NCBI RefSeq assembly: GCF_025137375.1
Contig: NZ_CP073720.1
Coordinates: forward strand, 6,100,501-6,164,500
DNA: 64,000 nucleotides
Direction of reading: 5' to 3'
From: Dactylosporangium fulvum
GTDB lineage: Bacteria > Actinomycetota > Actinomycetes > Mycobacteriales > Micromonosporaceae
Of the stretch, positions 25,601 through 33,697 are shown in pieces. The notes under the pieces are model-generated. The model was not told the origin of the DNA. It ran no database searches and saw only the letters and a list, made by a program, of their open reading frames with translations. The position numbers and the translations under genes were made by a program. The stretch's first letter is position 1, and every line of letters begins with the position of its first letter.

Positions 25601-25933
25601 ATGGGTCGGGGCCGGTACGAGCATGACCACCGCCTCGCGGGTCCGGCCGGAGCCGAACGGCCCGCGCCATGGGTCGGCAGCCGCAACACGCCCGGGCAGC
25701 TGGTCGCCACGGCTCGCCGACGGCACTTCGCCTACCTCGACCGCTACATCGACCGGCTCCCGGACGCCGACCCCTGCCGCACGATCCGGGAGCGGAAGGT
25801 GCCCGAGGCCGCGCCGAGAAGGGTCGTCGAGGTGGGCAGCGGGATCGCGCTCGCCGTCGGGATCGCCCTCGCCACGGCGAGCGGGCTGATCCTGGCCGCC
25901 GCCTGCGGCCTGGGGCTGCTGGCCCGGCTCTGA
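25601..25933 (+). CDS. Small uncharacterised single-pass membrane protein
   Basis: A 110-residue protein with a charged N-terminal part (Arg/His-rich, about 1-75) and a hydrophobic C-terminal segment (about 80-108) that would anchor it in the membrane. The ATG at 25601 follows GAGAGGGG; a longer frame from 25478 lacks a ribosome site. I do not recognise a family. It lies about 100 bases ahead of the DUF4118 membrane protein in the same direction and may be co-transcribed with it. Confidence 0.6.
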   Translation: MGRGRYEHDHRLAGPAGAERPAPWVGSRNTPGQLVATARRRHFAYLDRYIDRLPDADPCRTIRERKVPEAAPRRVVEVGSGIALAVGIALATASGLILAAACGLGLLARL

Positions 25934-26037
25934 CCGCTGACCTGGCCGTGGTCGGTGCAGGTGCAACGGTTTTGCGGCGGCGGCCGGGGGTAGCGTGCGG
26001 GCGCCGATCCAGCTTCAGCTCGAGCGGGGAACGCACC

Positions 26038-26784
26038 ATGCGCTGGTACCTTCACCGGGACCTGATCGCGCTCGCCGCGGCCGTCGTGGGGCCTGTTGTC
26101 GTCGCCGCGGTGCTGACCACGCTCCGGACCGTCCTCTCCCCCGCGAACGCGGCGCTCGTCCTCGTGGTCGTCGTCGTGGCGGTGGCCGCCGTCGGCAACC
26201 GCTTCGCCGGGGCACTCTCGGCCCTGGTCGCCGCGGCGGCGTTCGATCTGCTGCTCACCCGGCCGTACGAGCGGTTCGCCATCAACGCGCCCGCCGACGT
26301 CATCACGGCCGTGCTGCTGCTCGTCGTCGGCCTGGCGGTCTCGCAGCTGGCGGCCCGTGCCCGGCGCCTGCGCCTCGTGACGATCGACGACGCCCACCAG
26401 CTGGCGCAGATCCGCAGCACCGCGGAGCTGGTCGAGTCCGGCGCGGAGGGCCGGGCGGTGGTCAACCACGTGCGCGGGCAGCTCATCGACCTGCTCCAGC
26501 TGCGGGACTGCCGGTTCGAGTACGGCACCCTGCTCGGCCACCCCGCGCGCCTGGAACGCGACGGCGCCATCACCCAGGGCCGCATCCACTGGAGCCGCGA
26601 CCGGGACGTCCTGCCGGACGAGGAGGTCGAACTCCGGGCGTCCGCCGGCGGCCGCTACTACGGACGGTTCATGCTGCGGCCCACCCCCGGCACCGTCGTG
26701 CCGCTGCAGGCCCGGTTGGTCGCCGTCACGCTCGCGGACCAGGCCGGTGCCGCCCTCAGCGCCGAGACCGCGGGGCCGCCCTGA
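26038..26784 (+). CDS. DUF4118 (KdpD-like membrane domain) protein
   Basis: A 248-residue protein with four membrane helices in the first 110 residues, including the conserved FDLLLTRPYERFAI between helices, the mark of the DUF4118 domain found in KdpD sensor kinases. The rest (about 120-248) is soluble with a coiled helix and a GAF-like beta region, but there is no histidine kinase domain. KdpD is a potassium sensor; this stand-alone form may sense membrane or ion state. The ATG at 26038 follows GGGGA by seven bases. Confidence 0.8.
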   Translation: MRWYLHRDLIALAAAVVGPVVVAAVLTTLRTVLSPANAALVLVVVVVAVAAVGNRFAGALSALVAAAAFDLLLTRPYERFAINAPADVITAVLLLVVGLAVSQLAARARRLRLVTIDDAHQLAQIRSTAELVESGAEGRAVVNHVRGQLIDLLQLRDCRFEYGTLLGHPARLERDGAITQGRIHWSRDRDVLPDEEVELRASAGGRYYGRFMLRPTPGTVVPLQARLVAVTLADQAGAALSAETAGPP

Positions 26785-26872
26785 CGGGGCTACTCCGGGC
26801 CGCATGAGGGGCTGCTGTGGACTCGGCGGCCCTGCTGGGCTACCGTTGTTTACATAGGTATACGCTCCGGCG

Positions 26873-27154
26873 GTGGACGCCTATCGGTTCGACGACGACA
26901 GCTACCGGTCGCTGGGCGCGGCAGGCGTGCCATGGGCGACCGCGGTGTGGCTGCTCAGGCAGGCCCATCCGGTGCTGCAACGGTCGGCCGGACGCGTCCT
27001 GCAGCTCGCTGGGACAACTGAAGACGACCGCGTCCTCATGCTCGTGCTGATCGAGGAGGACGACGACGAGTATCTCGTCGTGACCGGCCGGTGGGCCGAT
27101 GCCGGGGAAGCCGCGCTCATCCGCGGCATCCTGGCCGGAGGAAGGGGGCAGTGA
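26873..27154 (+). CDS. BrnT-like putative toxin
   Basis: A 93-residue protein with the outline of BrnT/DUF4258-type RelE-fold ribonucleases: an early helix with G-V-P, a central ASTR-like strand order with GTTEDDRVLMLVLIEEDD and a following YLVVTGRWA strand. BrnT toxins cleave RNA and are neutralised by a ribbon-helix-helix antitoxin, and the next gene, overlapping by four bases, encodes such a protein. The GTG start has no ribosome site; a TACGCT hexamer ends six bases before it (26861-26866), so a leaderless transcript is likely. Similarity is read by eye and is moderate. Confidence 0.6.
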   Translation: MDAYRFDDDSYRSLGAAGVPWATAVWLLRQAHPVLQRSAGRVLQLAGTTEDDRVLMLVLIEEDDDEYLVVTGRWADAGEAALIRGILAGGRGQ

Positions 27155-27450
27155 CCATGGCGACCAGCCGACGGGACCGCGAGCAGGCGGCAGCCACGCC
27201 GACCGACTGGGCGGCGGCCGAGGTGGTGACCAGGCCCCGCCGGGCCACGGTCGTGCACTCGACCCGGGTCCCCGCCGACCTGTCCGAGGCGCTGGAGGCG
27301 GAGGCGGTGCGCCGGGGCGTCACGCCCAGTGCGCTCATCGCCGAGTTCGTCGCCGAAGGGCTCCGCAGGCCCGAGCCCGATGTGCTCGTGCCGCTCGCCG
27401 ACGTCCGGCGCGTCATCGACAGCCTCGCGTCACGCACCGCCGCCGCCTGA
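27151..27450 (+). CDS. Ribbon-helix-helix (CopG/BrnA-like) putative antitoxin
   Basis: A 99-residue protein with a ribbon-helix-helix motif in the centre (TRVPADLSEALEAEAVRRG then TPSALIAEFV). Such proteins dimerise, bind operator DNA and cap a toxin. The start is a GTG at 27151 that overlaps the upstream stop (GTGA) and has GGAGGA eight bases upstream; an ATG at 27157 is the alternative. Gene order toxin-first with coupling is typical of brnTA-type modules. It should repress its own promoter. Confidence 0.7.
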   Translation: MTMATSRRDREQAAATPTDWAAAEVVTRPRRATVVHSTRVPADLSEALEAEAVRRGVTPSALIAEFVAEGLRRPEPDVLVPLADVRRVIDSLASRTAAA

Positions 27451-27458
27451 CGGAGACC

Positions 27459-28412
27459 TCAGCGCTCGGCGCTGCCGGGCAGGGCTGAGCGGCCCCGCAG
27501 CACGGTCGTCAACGCCCACCCTGCCTCCGGGGTCACCGGGTCGCCGTCACCGGCGCCGAGCGCCTTGACGACCTGAGCCGCGTGGAGCCGGACGGCTGCC
27601 TCCACCAGCAGCGCATAGGCGTCGGTGGCGGCCCGGGCCCGATGCCGTGCGGTGACCGCCGTGACGGCGGCGACCGGCACCGCGGGCCACCACAGCACGC
27701 CGATGCCGAGGTAGAGCAGTGCCCAGCCGGCCAGCGTGCCCGCGCGGCTCAGCGCCGTGCGGGCGGCGGTGATCTCGGTGCGCACCGGGTCCGGTGCGAC
27801 GAGCCAGACGTACGGCCAGACGACCGCCAGCCCCAGTCCGAGGTCCCGGTCGAGCCGGACCGCGACGGCGTGGACGCGGTCGCCCATCCAGGTCGGCCGG
27901 GCCGGCGACTCGGCCGCGATGCCCGTCATGCGCCGGTAGGCGTCGTCCAGCTCGCCGGTGGTTGTGGGCGGCGGGCCGCCGCGGAGGCGGGCGGCCACGT
28001 GCGCCTCGGCCGCCGCCCGGCGCGCCTGCTCGTACCGCTCCGCCGCCGCGGCCCAGCGCCGTTGCCGGCGGGCGGTCCACCGCGCCGCCGGCCACCGCAG
28101 CGGGCCCGGCCACGCCGACCAGTCCGCGGCGAGCCACCAGCGCTCGGCGAGCGAGCCGGCCGCCTGAGCGGCCAGCCCGGCGGCGGCCGAGGCGAGCAGT
28201 GCCGCGGCGAGGAGGACGGCGATCCGGCCGTTGCCGGTTGTCGTCGCCAGCCGGTCCACGCGGTCGGTGAGCCGGCGCACGTCGAACGCGTGGGCGTGCC
28301 CGAGGGCCGCGGCGGCGCCGAGCGTGGCCAGGAACAGCGCGCCGGGCAGCACGAGCAGGGTGAGCCAGCGTTCGGCGAGCTTCTTGCCGAGCTCGGCGAG
28401 CAGGCCGCCCAC
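27459..28412 (-). CDS. Integral membrane protein next to the CHAT locus
   Basis: A 317-residue protein with a conserved-looking N-terminus (LLAELGKKLAERWLT, then a helix at about 18-42), another helix at about 60-85 and a helical pair near 225-265. Between them is a long Arg/Ala-rich cytoplasmic region (about 100-205). I know no function. The GTG start lies two bases before the previous gene's stop region (TGAGGTG), so it is translated right after the small Cys-containing protein. The pair diverges from the TPR-CHAT gene by about 125 bases. A membrane protein plus small partner next to a CHAT protease suggests a cell-death or signalling unit, which is inference. Confidence 0.65.
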   Translation of the reverse strand: MGGLLAELGKKLAERWLTLLVLPGALFLATLGAAAALGHAHAFDVRRLTDRVDRLATTTGNGRIAVLLAAALLASAAAGLAAQAAGSLAERWWLAADWSAWPGPLRWPAARWTARRQRRWAAAAERYEQARRAAAEAHVAARLRGGPPPTTTGELDDAYRRMTGIAAESPARPTWMGDRVHAVAVRLDRDLGLGLAVVWPYVWLVAPDPVRTEITAARTALSRAGTLAGWALLYLGIGVLWWPAVPVAAVTAVTARHRARAATDAYALLVEAAVRLHAAQVVKALGAGDGDPVTPEAGWALTTVLRGRSALPGSAER

Positions 28413-28413
28413 C

Positions 28414-28812
28414 TCAGCCCAGCCGTTCCCGGCGCATCGGGGCGCCGCCGATCGTGCACGCCGGTGCGGTGCCGCCGGCATCCGCCCAGCGGTACCGCGC
28501 GCAGCGGCGCAGCGGGCACACGTACAGCGTCTCGGCGGGCGCGGTGGTGCCCGCACCCGCGACGTGCACGCTCCAGGACCGGGTGCCGCTGCCGTACACG
28601 CCGAGCACGTCACCGCCGGCCAGCAGCGTGTCGTGCAGCCGGTCGAGCGCCGCGGCGGGATCGTCGCCCGCGGCCAGCCGCGCCAGCAGCTGCTCGAGCG
28701 GGCCGGTGTCGCCGAGCCGGGTCAGCTGCGCCCGGAGGTCGGCGAGGTGCGTGCACACGAAGGCGATCGCGGAGGCCGTCCGGTCGACCGGACCGCCGGC
28801 GGGGTCGGACAC
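28414..28812 (-). CDS. Small Cys-containing protein next to the CHAT locus
   Basis: A 132-residue cytoplasmic protein. The first half is helical (about 8-65); the second half is beta-rich with a possible metal site: Cys in YVCPLRRCARYRW and a third Cys in PACTIGG near the C-terminus. The family is not recognised. The GTG at 28812 opens a frame that fits the helical start; the frame upstream of it is meaningless. It is coupled to the membrane protein that follows, and diverges from the TPR-CHAT gene, with which it probably shares a regulatory region. Confidence 0.6.
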   Translation of the reverse strand: MSDPAGGPVDRTASAIAFVCTHLADLRAQLTRLGDTGPLEQLLARLAAGDDPAAALDRLHDTLLAGGDVLGVYGSGTRSWSVHVAGAGTTAPAETLYVCPLRRCARYRWADAGGTAPACTIGGAPMRRERLG

Positions 28813-28937
28813 GCGGCCATCATGCCGCCGCGCCGCGCCGGGGTCCAGACCGCCGCGACGCCAATTGACGACACTTGAATTGCCCGCCGGCACCGCACGG
28901 GCGCACGCTGGTCGCACAACCGCCACGGAGGGCCGGC

Positions 28938-31900
28938 ATGGTGGAGCGGTACACGGCAGCGGCACGTGCGCATCTGGACCGGATCACCGCGGCCGGCGAT
29001 CCCGCCCTGGCCCTGTCCCCCGTCGTCGCCGCGGACATGTACCGGCTGGCGACGGCGCTGGCGGAGCACGACGATCTCGACGGCCGGTTCGTGCTCGGCT
29101 GGCTGCACTACTACCGGTACCTGGCGCTGCCCGAGGGGCAGGACCAGGACGACCTGGGCGCCGCGGTGCAGGCACTGGCCACGTGCTTCGTGTTCGGCCC
29201 GGAGCCGCTGCCGGAGCCGCTGCTGCCGCTCGTCGCCCAGGCCGCGCTGCCGCTGGTCTCCGCCGTGTACGAACACGCGATGGCCGACCCGGGCCCCGCC
29301 GCGATCGACGCGGCGGTCGGCCTGACGCTCCGCGTCGTCGACGTGCTGCCCGCGGACCATCCGCAGTGGATCAGGTTCCTCGTCGGGCTCGGGCTGGCCC
29401 TGGGGGAACGGTTCGCGCGTACCGGCGCGCCGGAGGACCTCGACGCCGCGATCGACACCCATCAACAGGCCGTCGACGGGACACCGGCCGGGCATCACGA
29501 TCGCCCGCGGTACCTCACCTATCTCGGCCTCGCGCTGCGGGACCGGTACACGCGGGATCGCGACGACCAGGACCTGGACGCGACGATCCGGGCCCACCGC
29601 GAGGCGGCCGGGTCCGCCGGGCTCGACGGCGAGGACCGCGCCGGCTACCTGGACAACCTGGCTTCGGCGCTGCACGCCCGGTACGAGCGGACCGGCGTGC
29701 CCGGCGATCTCGACGTGGCCGTGTCGGCGTTCCGGCGAGTGCTCGACGCCACCCCGGCGGGGCATCCGCGGCGCGGGTGGCGGCTGTACAACCTCGCCGT
29801 CGCCCTGACGCAGCGCGCCGACCGCACCGGGGCGGCCGACCTCGACGGCGCGATCGTGGCGTACCGGCAGGCGCTCGACGCCGCCGGCCCGGACGAACGG
29901 CTGCGGGCGCAGGCGGTGAACAACCTGGGCATCGTGCTGCGGACCCGCTTCGACCGGCACCGGGACCCGCACGACCTCGACGCGGCGGTGCGCCACGGCC
30001 GGGATGCGGTCGCGGCCGCCAACGCCGGGCCTGCCGACGGGGCCGCGCTGACGAACCTCGGCGTCGCGCTGAAGCAACGGTACGAACACGGCGGCGGCGC
30101 GCAGGACATCAACGAGGCGGTGGAGGTCAGCCGGCAGGCCGTCGACGCGACGCCGCCGGCCCACCCCGACCGCGGCGCGGTGCTGAACAACCTCGGGCTG
30201 GCACTGCTCGCGCGGTACCAGCGGACCGGCGCGGTCGACGACCTCGACGCCGCCGTGGACCGGTTCCAGGAGTCGGCCGATGCCACGCCGCCCGACCAGG
30301 TGGCCCACTCGCACCGGCTCGGCAACCTCACCGACGCGTTGCGGGTGCGATTCGAGCGCACCGAGTCCCTCCCCGACCTCGACCGGGCGATCGAGGCCGG
30401 CCGGGCGGCCGTCGACGCCGCTCCCCCGGGACATCCCGGGCGGGCCTCCGCGCTGACGACCCTCGGTGCCCTGTTCCAGCGCCGCTTCGACCGCAGCGAC
30501 ACGCTGGCGGACCTCGACCTCGCCGTCGACCTGGCCCGGCAGGCGCTCGACGCCGAGCCCGCCAAGCCCCGGTACCTGTCCCACCTCGCCAACGCGCTCC
30601 GGCTGCGCTCGCAGCTGACCGGGTCGGCCACGGACGCCGCCGACGCGGTGTCCGCCATCCGGCTGGCCGTCGACGTCGCGCCGGCCGGCGACCCGAACCT
30701 CCCGTTGTACCTGTCGGCCCTCGGTCTCGCGCTGCGGCAGCGGTTCCGCACGATCGGCGGGGACGCCGACCTCGACGCCGCGATCGCGGTCACGCGGCAG
30801 GCGGCCGGCACCCAGCCGGCGGACAGCCCCGACCGCGCCGGTTACCTGCTGAATCTCGGTGACATGCTGCGGGAACGGTTCGCCGCCACGGGCACCGGCG
30901 CCGCGGAGGCGGTCGACGTGCTCGCCGAGGTGGCGTACGGGGCCGGCGCCACACCCGCCGTGCGCGTCGACGCCGCCCGCGTCGCCGCCTCGCTCGCGGC
31001 CGCGGACGGCCGCCGGGAACTCGCCGCCGACCTGCTGGAGCGGGCGGTCGACGAACTGCCGTTCCTCACCCCGCGGACGCTGCGCCGCGCCGACCAGGAG
31101 TTCGTGCTGAGCCGGTTCGGCGGGATGGCCAGCGACGCCGCCGCGCTGGTGCTGTCGGGCGCGACCGGCGGCCCCGGCGACCAGGCCCGGGCGGAACGGG
31201 CGTTCCGGCTGCTGGAGGCGGGCCGGGCGACCCTGCTCGGCCAGGCTCTCGACGCCCGCCGCACGGCCGGCGGGGCGACGTCGCCGGACGAGGCGGATCC
31301 GGGGCCGATCGTCGTGTTCAACGTGAGCCGGTACGGCAGCGACGCGCTGCTGCTCACCACCGCCGGCCTTGCCCACCTCCCGCTGCCCGGCCTCGACGCC
31401 CGATCCGTCGTCGAGCAGAGCTACGAACTCCGCCAGGCGCTGCACGACGCGGTGTCCACGGACGCCGGGTGGCAGGAGCGGGCGGCGGCGCAGGACCGGA
31501 TCAGCGGTGTGCTCGAGTGGCTGTGGGACGTGGCCGCCGGACCCGTGCTCGACGCGCTGCGGGTGCCGGCGTCCGGCGCGTCCCCGCGCCGGGTGTGGTT
31601 CGTCCCCGGCGGGATGCTGAGCGTGCTGCCGCTGCACGCCGCCGGCCACCACCGGCCCTCGGCAGAGGGTCTGTCAGGCCGCACGGTCCTCGACCGCGTC
31701 ATCGTCTCCTACACACCCACGGTCCGGGCACTGCACCACGCCCGGCGCCGACCGGCCGCGCCGGCGGCCACCGCCCACGCGCTGGTCGTGGCGATGCCGA
31801 CGACCCCGGACGGCGCGCCGCTGCCCAATGCCGCCGAGGAGACGGCCGTCCTGCGCGACCGGCTGCCCGGCGCCGTGGCGCTCGTCGAGCCGCTGCGGGC

Positions 31901-32456
31901 CGAGGTGCTCACCGGGCTGGCCGGATGCCGCATCGCCCACTTCGCCTGCCACGGTACGAGCAATCCGTTCGATCCCGCGCGGAGCGCGCTGCTGCTGCGC
32001 GACCACGCCGCGGGGCCGCTGACCGTGGCGGATCTCGTCGCGCTCGACCTGCGGGACGCCGGCCTCGCCTACCTGTCCGCGTGCGAGACCGCGCTGACCC
32101 CGGTGCTGCACCTCGGCGAGGTCGAGATCACCGGCGGGGCGCCGCCCGGCACCGGCGGCCTGGCCGACCTGATCCGCGCCGCGAACCGCAGCCGCGGCCT
32201 GATCGACGAGTCCATCCACCTCGGCTCGGCGTTCCAGCTCGCGGGGTTCCGGCACGTCGTCGGCACCCTCTGGGAGATCAACGACCGGATCGCGGTCGAC
32301 GTGGCCCGCGCGTTCTACGCCGGGCTGGCCGGCGAGCAGGACCGGCCCGACCCGGCGCGGTCGGCCGGGTCGCTCCGTCAGGCCGTGCTCGCCGTCCGGG
32401 ACCGGTTCCCCCGGACGCCGACGCTGTGGGCGGCGTTCCTGCACTCGGGGGCGTGA
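28938..32456 (+). CDS. TPR-repeat CHAT-domain (caspase-like) protease
   Basis: A 1,172-residue protein. From about residue 130 to 660 it has a regular array of roughly 45-residue TPR units, each with DLDAAI and a following A-x-x-x-x-P-x-x-H/D-x-x-R segment. The C-terminal third (about 840-1172) is a CHAT domain with both catalytic residues: His1005 in HFACHG and Cys1049 in YLSACET. CHAT proteases are separase/caspase-like; some cut gasdermins or cell-death substrates, and others act in type III-E CRISPR. The TPR array probably senses a partner. The ATG at 28938 follows GGAGGG. It diverges from a membrane protein/small Cys protein pair and ends next to a convergent anti-sigma gene. Confidence 0.9.
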   Translation: MVERYTAAARAHLDRITAAGDPALALSPVVAADMYRLATALAEHDDLDGRFVLGWLHYYRYLALPEGQDQDDLGAAVQALATCFVFGPEPLPEPLLPLVAQAALPLVSAVYEHAMADPGPAAIDAAVGLTLRVVDVLPADHPQWIRFLVGLGLALGERFARTGAPEDLDAAIDTHQQAVDGTPAGHHDRPRYLTYLGLALRDRYTRDRDDQDLDATIRAHREAAGSAGLDGEDRAGYLDNLASALHARYERTGVPGDLDVAVSAFRRVLDATPAGHPRRGWRLYNLAVALTQRADRTGAADLDGAIVAYRQALDAAGPDERLRAQAVNNLGIVLRTRFDRHRDPHDLDAAVRHGRDAVAAANAGPADGAALTNLGVALKQRYEHGGGAQDINEAVEVSRQAVDATPPAHPDRGAVLNNLGLALLARYQRTGAVDDLDAAVDRFQESADATPPDQVAHSHRLGNLTDALRVRFERTESLPDLDRAIEAGRAAVDAAPPGHPGRASALTTLGALFQRRFDRSDTLADLDLAVDLARQALDAEPAKPRYLSHLANALRLRSQLTGSATDAADAVSAIRLAVDVAPAGDPNLPLYLSALGLALRQRFRTIGGDADLDAAIAVTRQAAGTQPADSPDRAGYLLNLGDMLRERFAATGTGAAEAVDVLAEVAYGAGATPAVRVDAARVAASLAAADGRRELAADLLERAVDELPFLTPRTLRRADQEFVLSRFGGMASDAAALVLSGATGGPGDQARAERAFRLLEAGRATLLGQALDARRTAGGATSPDEADPGPIVVFNVSRYGSDALLLTTAGLAHLPLPGLDARSVVEQSYELRQALHDAVSTDAGWQERAAAQDRISGVLEWLWDVAAGPVLDALRVPASGASPRRVWFVPGGMLSVLPLHAAGHHRPSAEGLSGRTVLDRVIVSYTPTVRALHHARRRPAAPAATAHALVVAMPTTPDGAPLPNAAEETAVLRDRLPGAVALVEPLRAEVLTGLAGCRIAHFACHGTSNPFDPARSALLLRDHAAGPLTVADLVALDLRDAGLAYLSACETALTPVLHLGEVEITGGAPPGTGGLADLIRAANRSRGLIDESIHLGSAFQLAGFRHVVGTLWEINDRIAVDVARAFYAGLAGEQDRPDPARSAGSLRQAVLAVRDRFPRTPTLWAAFLHSGA

Positions 32457-32512
32457 CGCCCGGGGGCGCTGGGTCAGGACCGTGCACACCGAACGCCCCG
32501 CACGACCCCGGC

Positions 32513-33073
32513 TCAGCGGGTGGGCGGCCGGCTCGTAGTTAGCGGCTCGCAGGTGCAGATCACGTCCAACATCGGTCGGGTCTGCAGCCGGTCCCGCACC
32601 GCTGGGAAGTCCGCGGCGCACCGGAGCCTGAACCGCCACGACTCCGGCAGGTTCTCCGGTCTGGTCACCGCGACGAGGTCGGGCGCATCCCTGAACTGCC
32701 ACCGGAACCGCTCGTACGCCTCGTCCTTGTTCTCGAACGTGTACGACGTCACCTCCGACGAACCGGCCAGGACGTCGCCCACCTGCGCCCGCTCTTCGTC
32801 GGTCGTGTCGACCCGCAGGAACGCCGTGGCGTCCGTGGGCACGCAGCCGGGTGCCGCGACCGGCTCCGGCGACCCGGAGCCGAGCCACCGACCCGTCGCC
32901 ACCCCGCCGACGAGGACCAGCGCCACCACGGTCCCCGCGGCGAGCACCGTCCGGTGGCTGCGGCGCTGGGCGGCCGCCGGGACGGCCTCCGCGCCGGGAG
33001 AGTGGATCTGCCGCTGCGCGGCCTCGCTCGCGGCGCTCAGCGCGGCGCGGATGCGGTCGTCGAGTTCAGACAT
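32513..33073 (-). CDS. Anti-sigma-like membrane protein with FtsX-type extracellular domain
   Basis: A 186-residue single-pass protein: cytoplasmic N-terminus (about 1-40), one helix (about 41-62), then an extracytoplasmic domain that matches the FtsX ectodomain (AFLRVDTTDEER, KDEAYERFRWQF, LPESWRFRL). FtsX itself has four helices and controls wall hydrolases during division; here only its ectodomain is kept, attached to the partner of a sigma factor. The ATG overlaps the sigma gene by eight bases, so it should be co-made with it. I infer an anti-sigma or signal-input role. Two Cys near the C-terminus (CTC) are odd. Confidence 0.75.
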   Translation of the reverse strand: MSELDDRIRAALSAASEAAQRQIHSPGAEAVPAAAQRRSHRTVLAAGTVVALVLVGGVATGRWLGSGSPEPVAAPGCVPTDATAFLRVDTTDEERAQVGDVLAGSSEVTSYTFENKDEAYERFRWQFRDAPDLVAVTRPENLPESWRFRLRCAADFPAVRDRLQTRPMLDVICTCEPLTTSRPPTR

Positions 33074-33566
33074 CGTCGGTCACCTCGTCGGTCAGATGGC
33101 GGGCCAGGGTGAGACGGGCTCGGTACAGCCAGGTGCGCACCGCGCCCTCCCGGGCCCGGCACAGTTCGGCGATCTCGGCGACCGGAAGTCCGGCCAGGTA
33201 GTGCAGCACCACCGCCCGGCGCTGGTTCACCGGCAGCGCCTCGAGCGCCCGCTCGATGGCGACCCGTTCGGGGCCGGGACCGGCGACGAGCTCCAGCCGC
33301 TGGGAGCGCCAGTGCCGCAGCGCCGTCCGTGCCCGCCGGAGCCGGCTCGTCGCCAGGTTCCACGCGACGCGGCGCACCCACGCGGCCGGATCGTCGTAGC
33401 GGGCGATGCGACCCCACCGTGTCCACGCCCGCGTGAACGCCTCCTGAGTCACCTCCTGTGCCTCCTCGACGTTGCCGAGGTACACGGCGAGCTGACCGGC
33501 GATCAGACGGAACTGGGCCGCGTAACACGCGGCGAAGTCCGGCGTCAGCGTCTCCGGTGATCGCAT
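33066..33566 (-). CDS. SigE-family (ECF-type) RNA polymerase sigma factor
   Basis: A 166-residue sigma-70 family protein with region 2 (about 22-90; AQEVTQEAFTRAWTRW) and region 4 (about 105-155; LPVNQRRAVVLHYLAGLPVAEIAE). These factors direct transcription of small stress or envelope regulons. I chose the ATG at 33566 because AAGGAGGG stands just ahead of it and the protein then begins with region 2, as in relatives; in-frame starts up to 33632 lack a ribosome site. The downstream overlapping gene encodes its probable membrane partner with an FtsX-like sensor. Confidence 0.88.
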   Translation of the reverse strand: MRSPETLTPDFAACYAAQFRLIAGQLAVYLGNVEEAQEVTQEAFTRAWTRWGRIARYDDPAAWVRRVAWNLATSRLRRARTALRHWRSQRLELVAGPGPERVAIERALEALPVNQRRAVVLHYLAGLPVAEIAELCRAREGAVRTWLYRARLTLARHLTDEVTDDV

Positions 33567-33697
33567 TGCCCTCCTTGCGGAGGCCGGCGGCGGGACGCCG
33601 TCGAGCATGGGGACCGTCGTCATACCCTTCACACGCGCGACGCCGGGCGAAGGTCACACACCGCCAGGCGAACAGCGGGTCCAGGCTGCGGCCGAGG

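Noticed and set aside
28722..31652. 976-residue minus-strand frame
   Set aside because: Shadow of the TPR-CHAT gene; its apparent repeats only mirror the TPR repeats.
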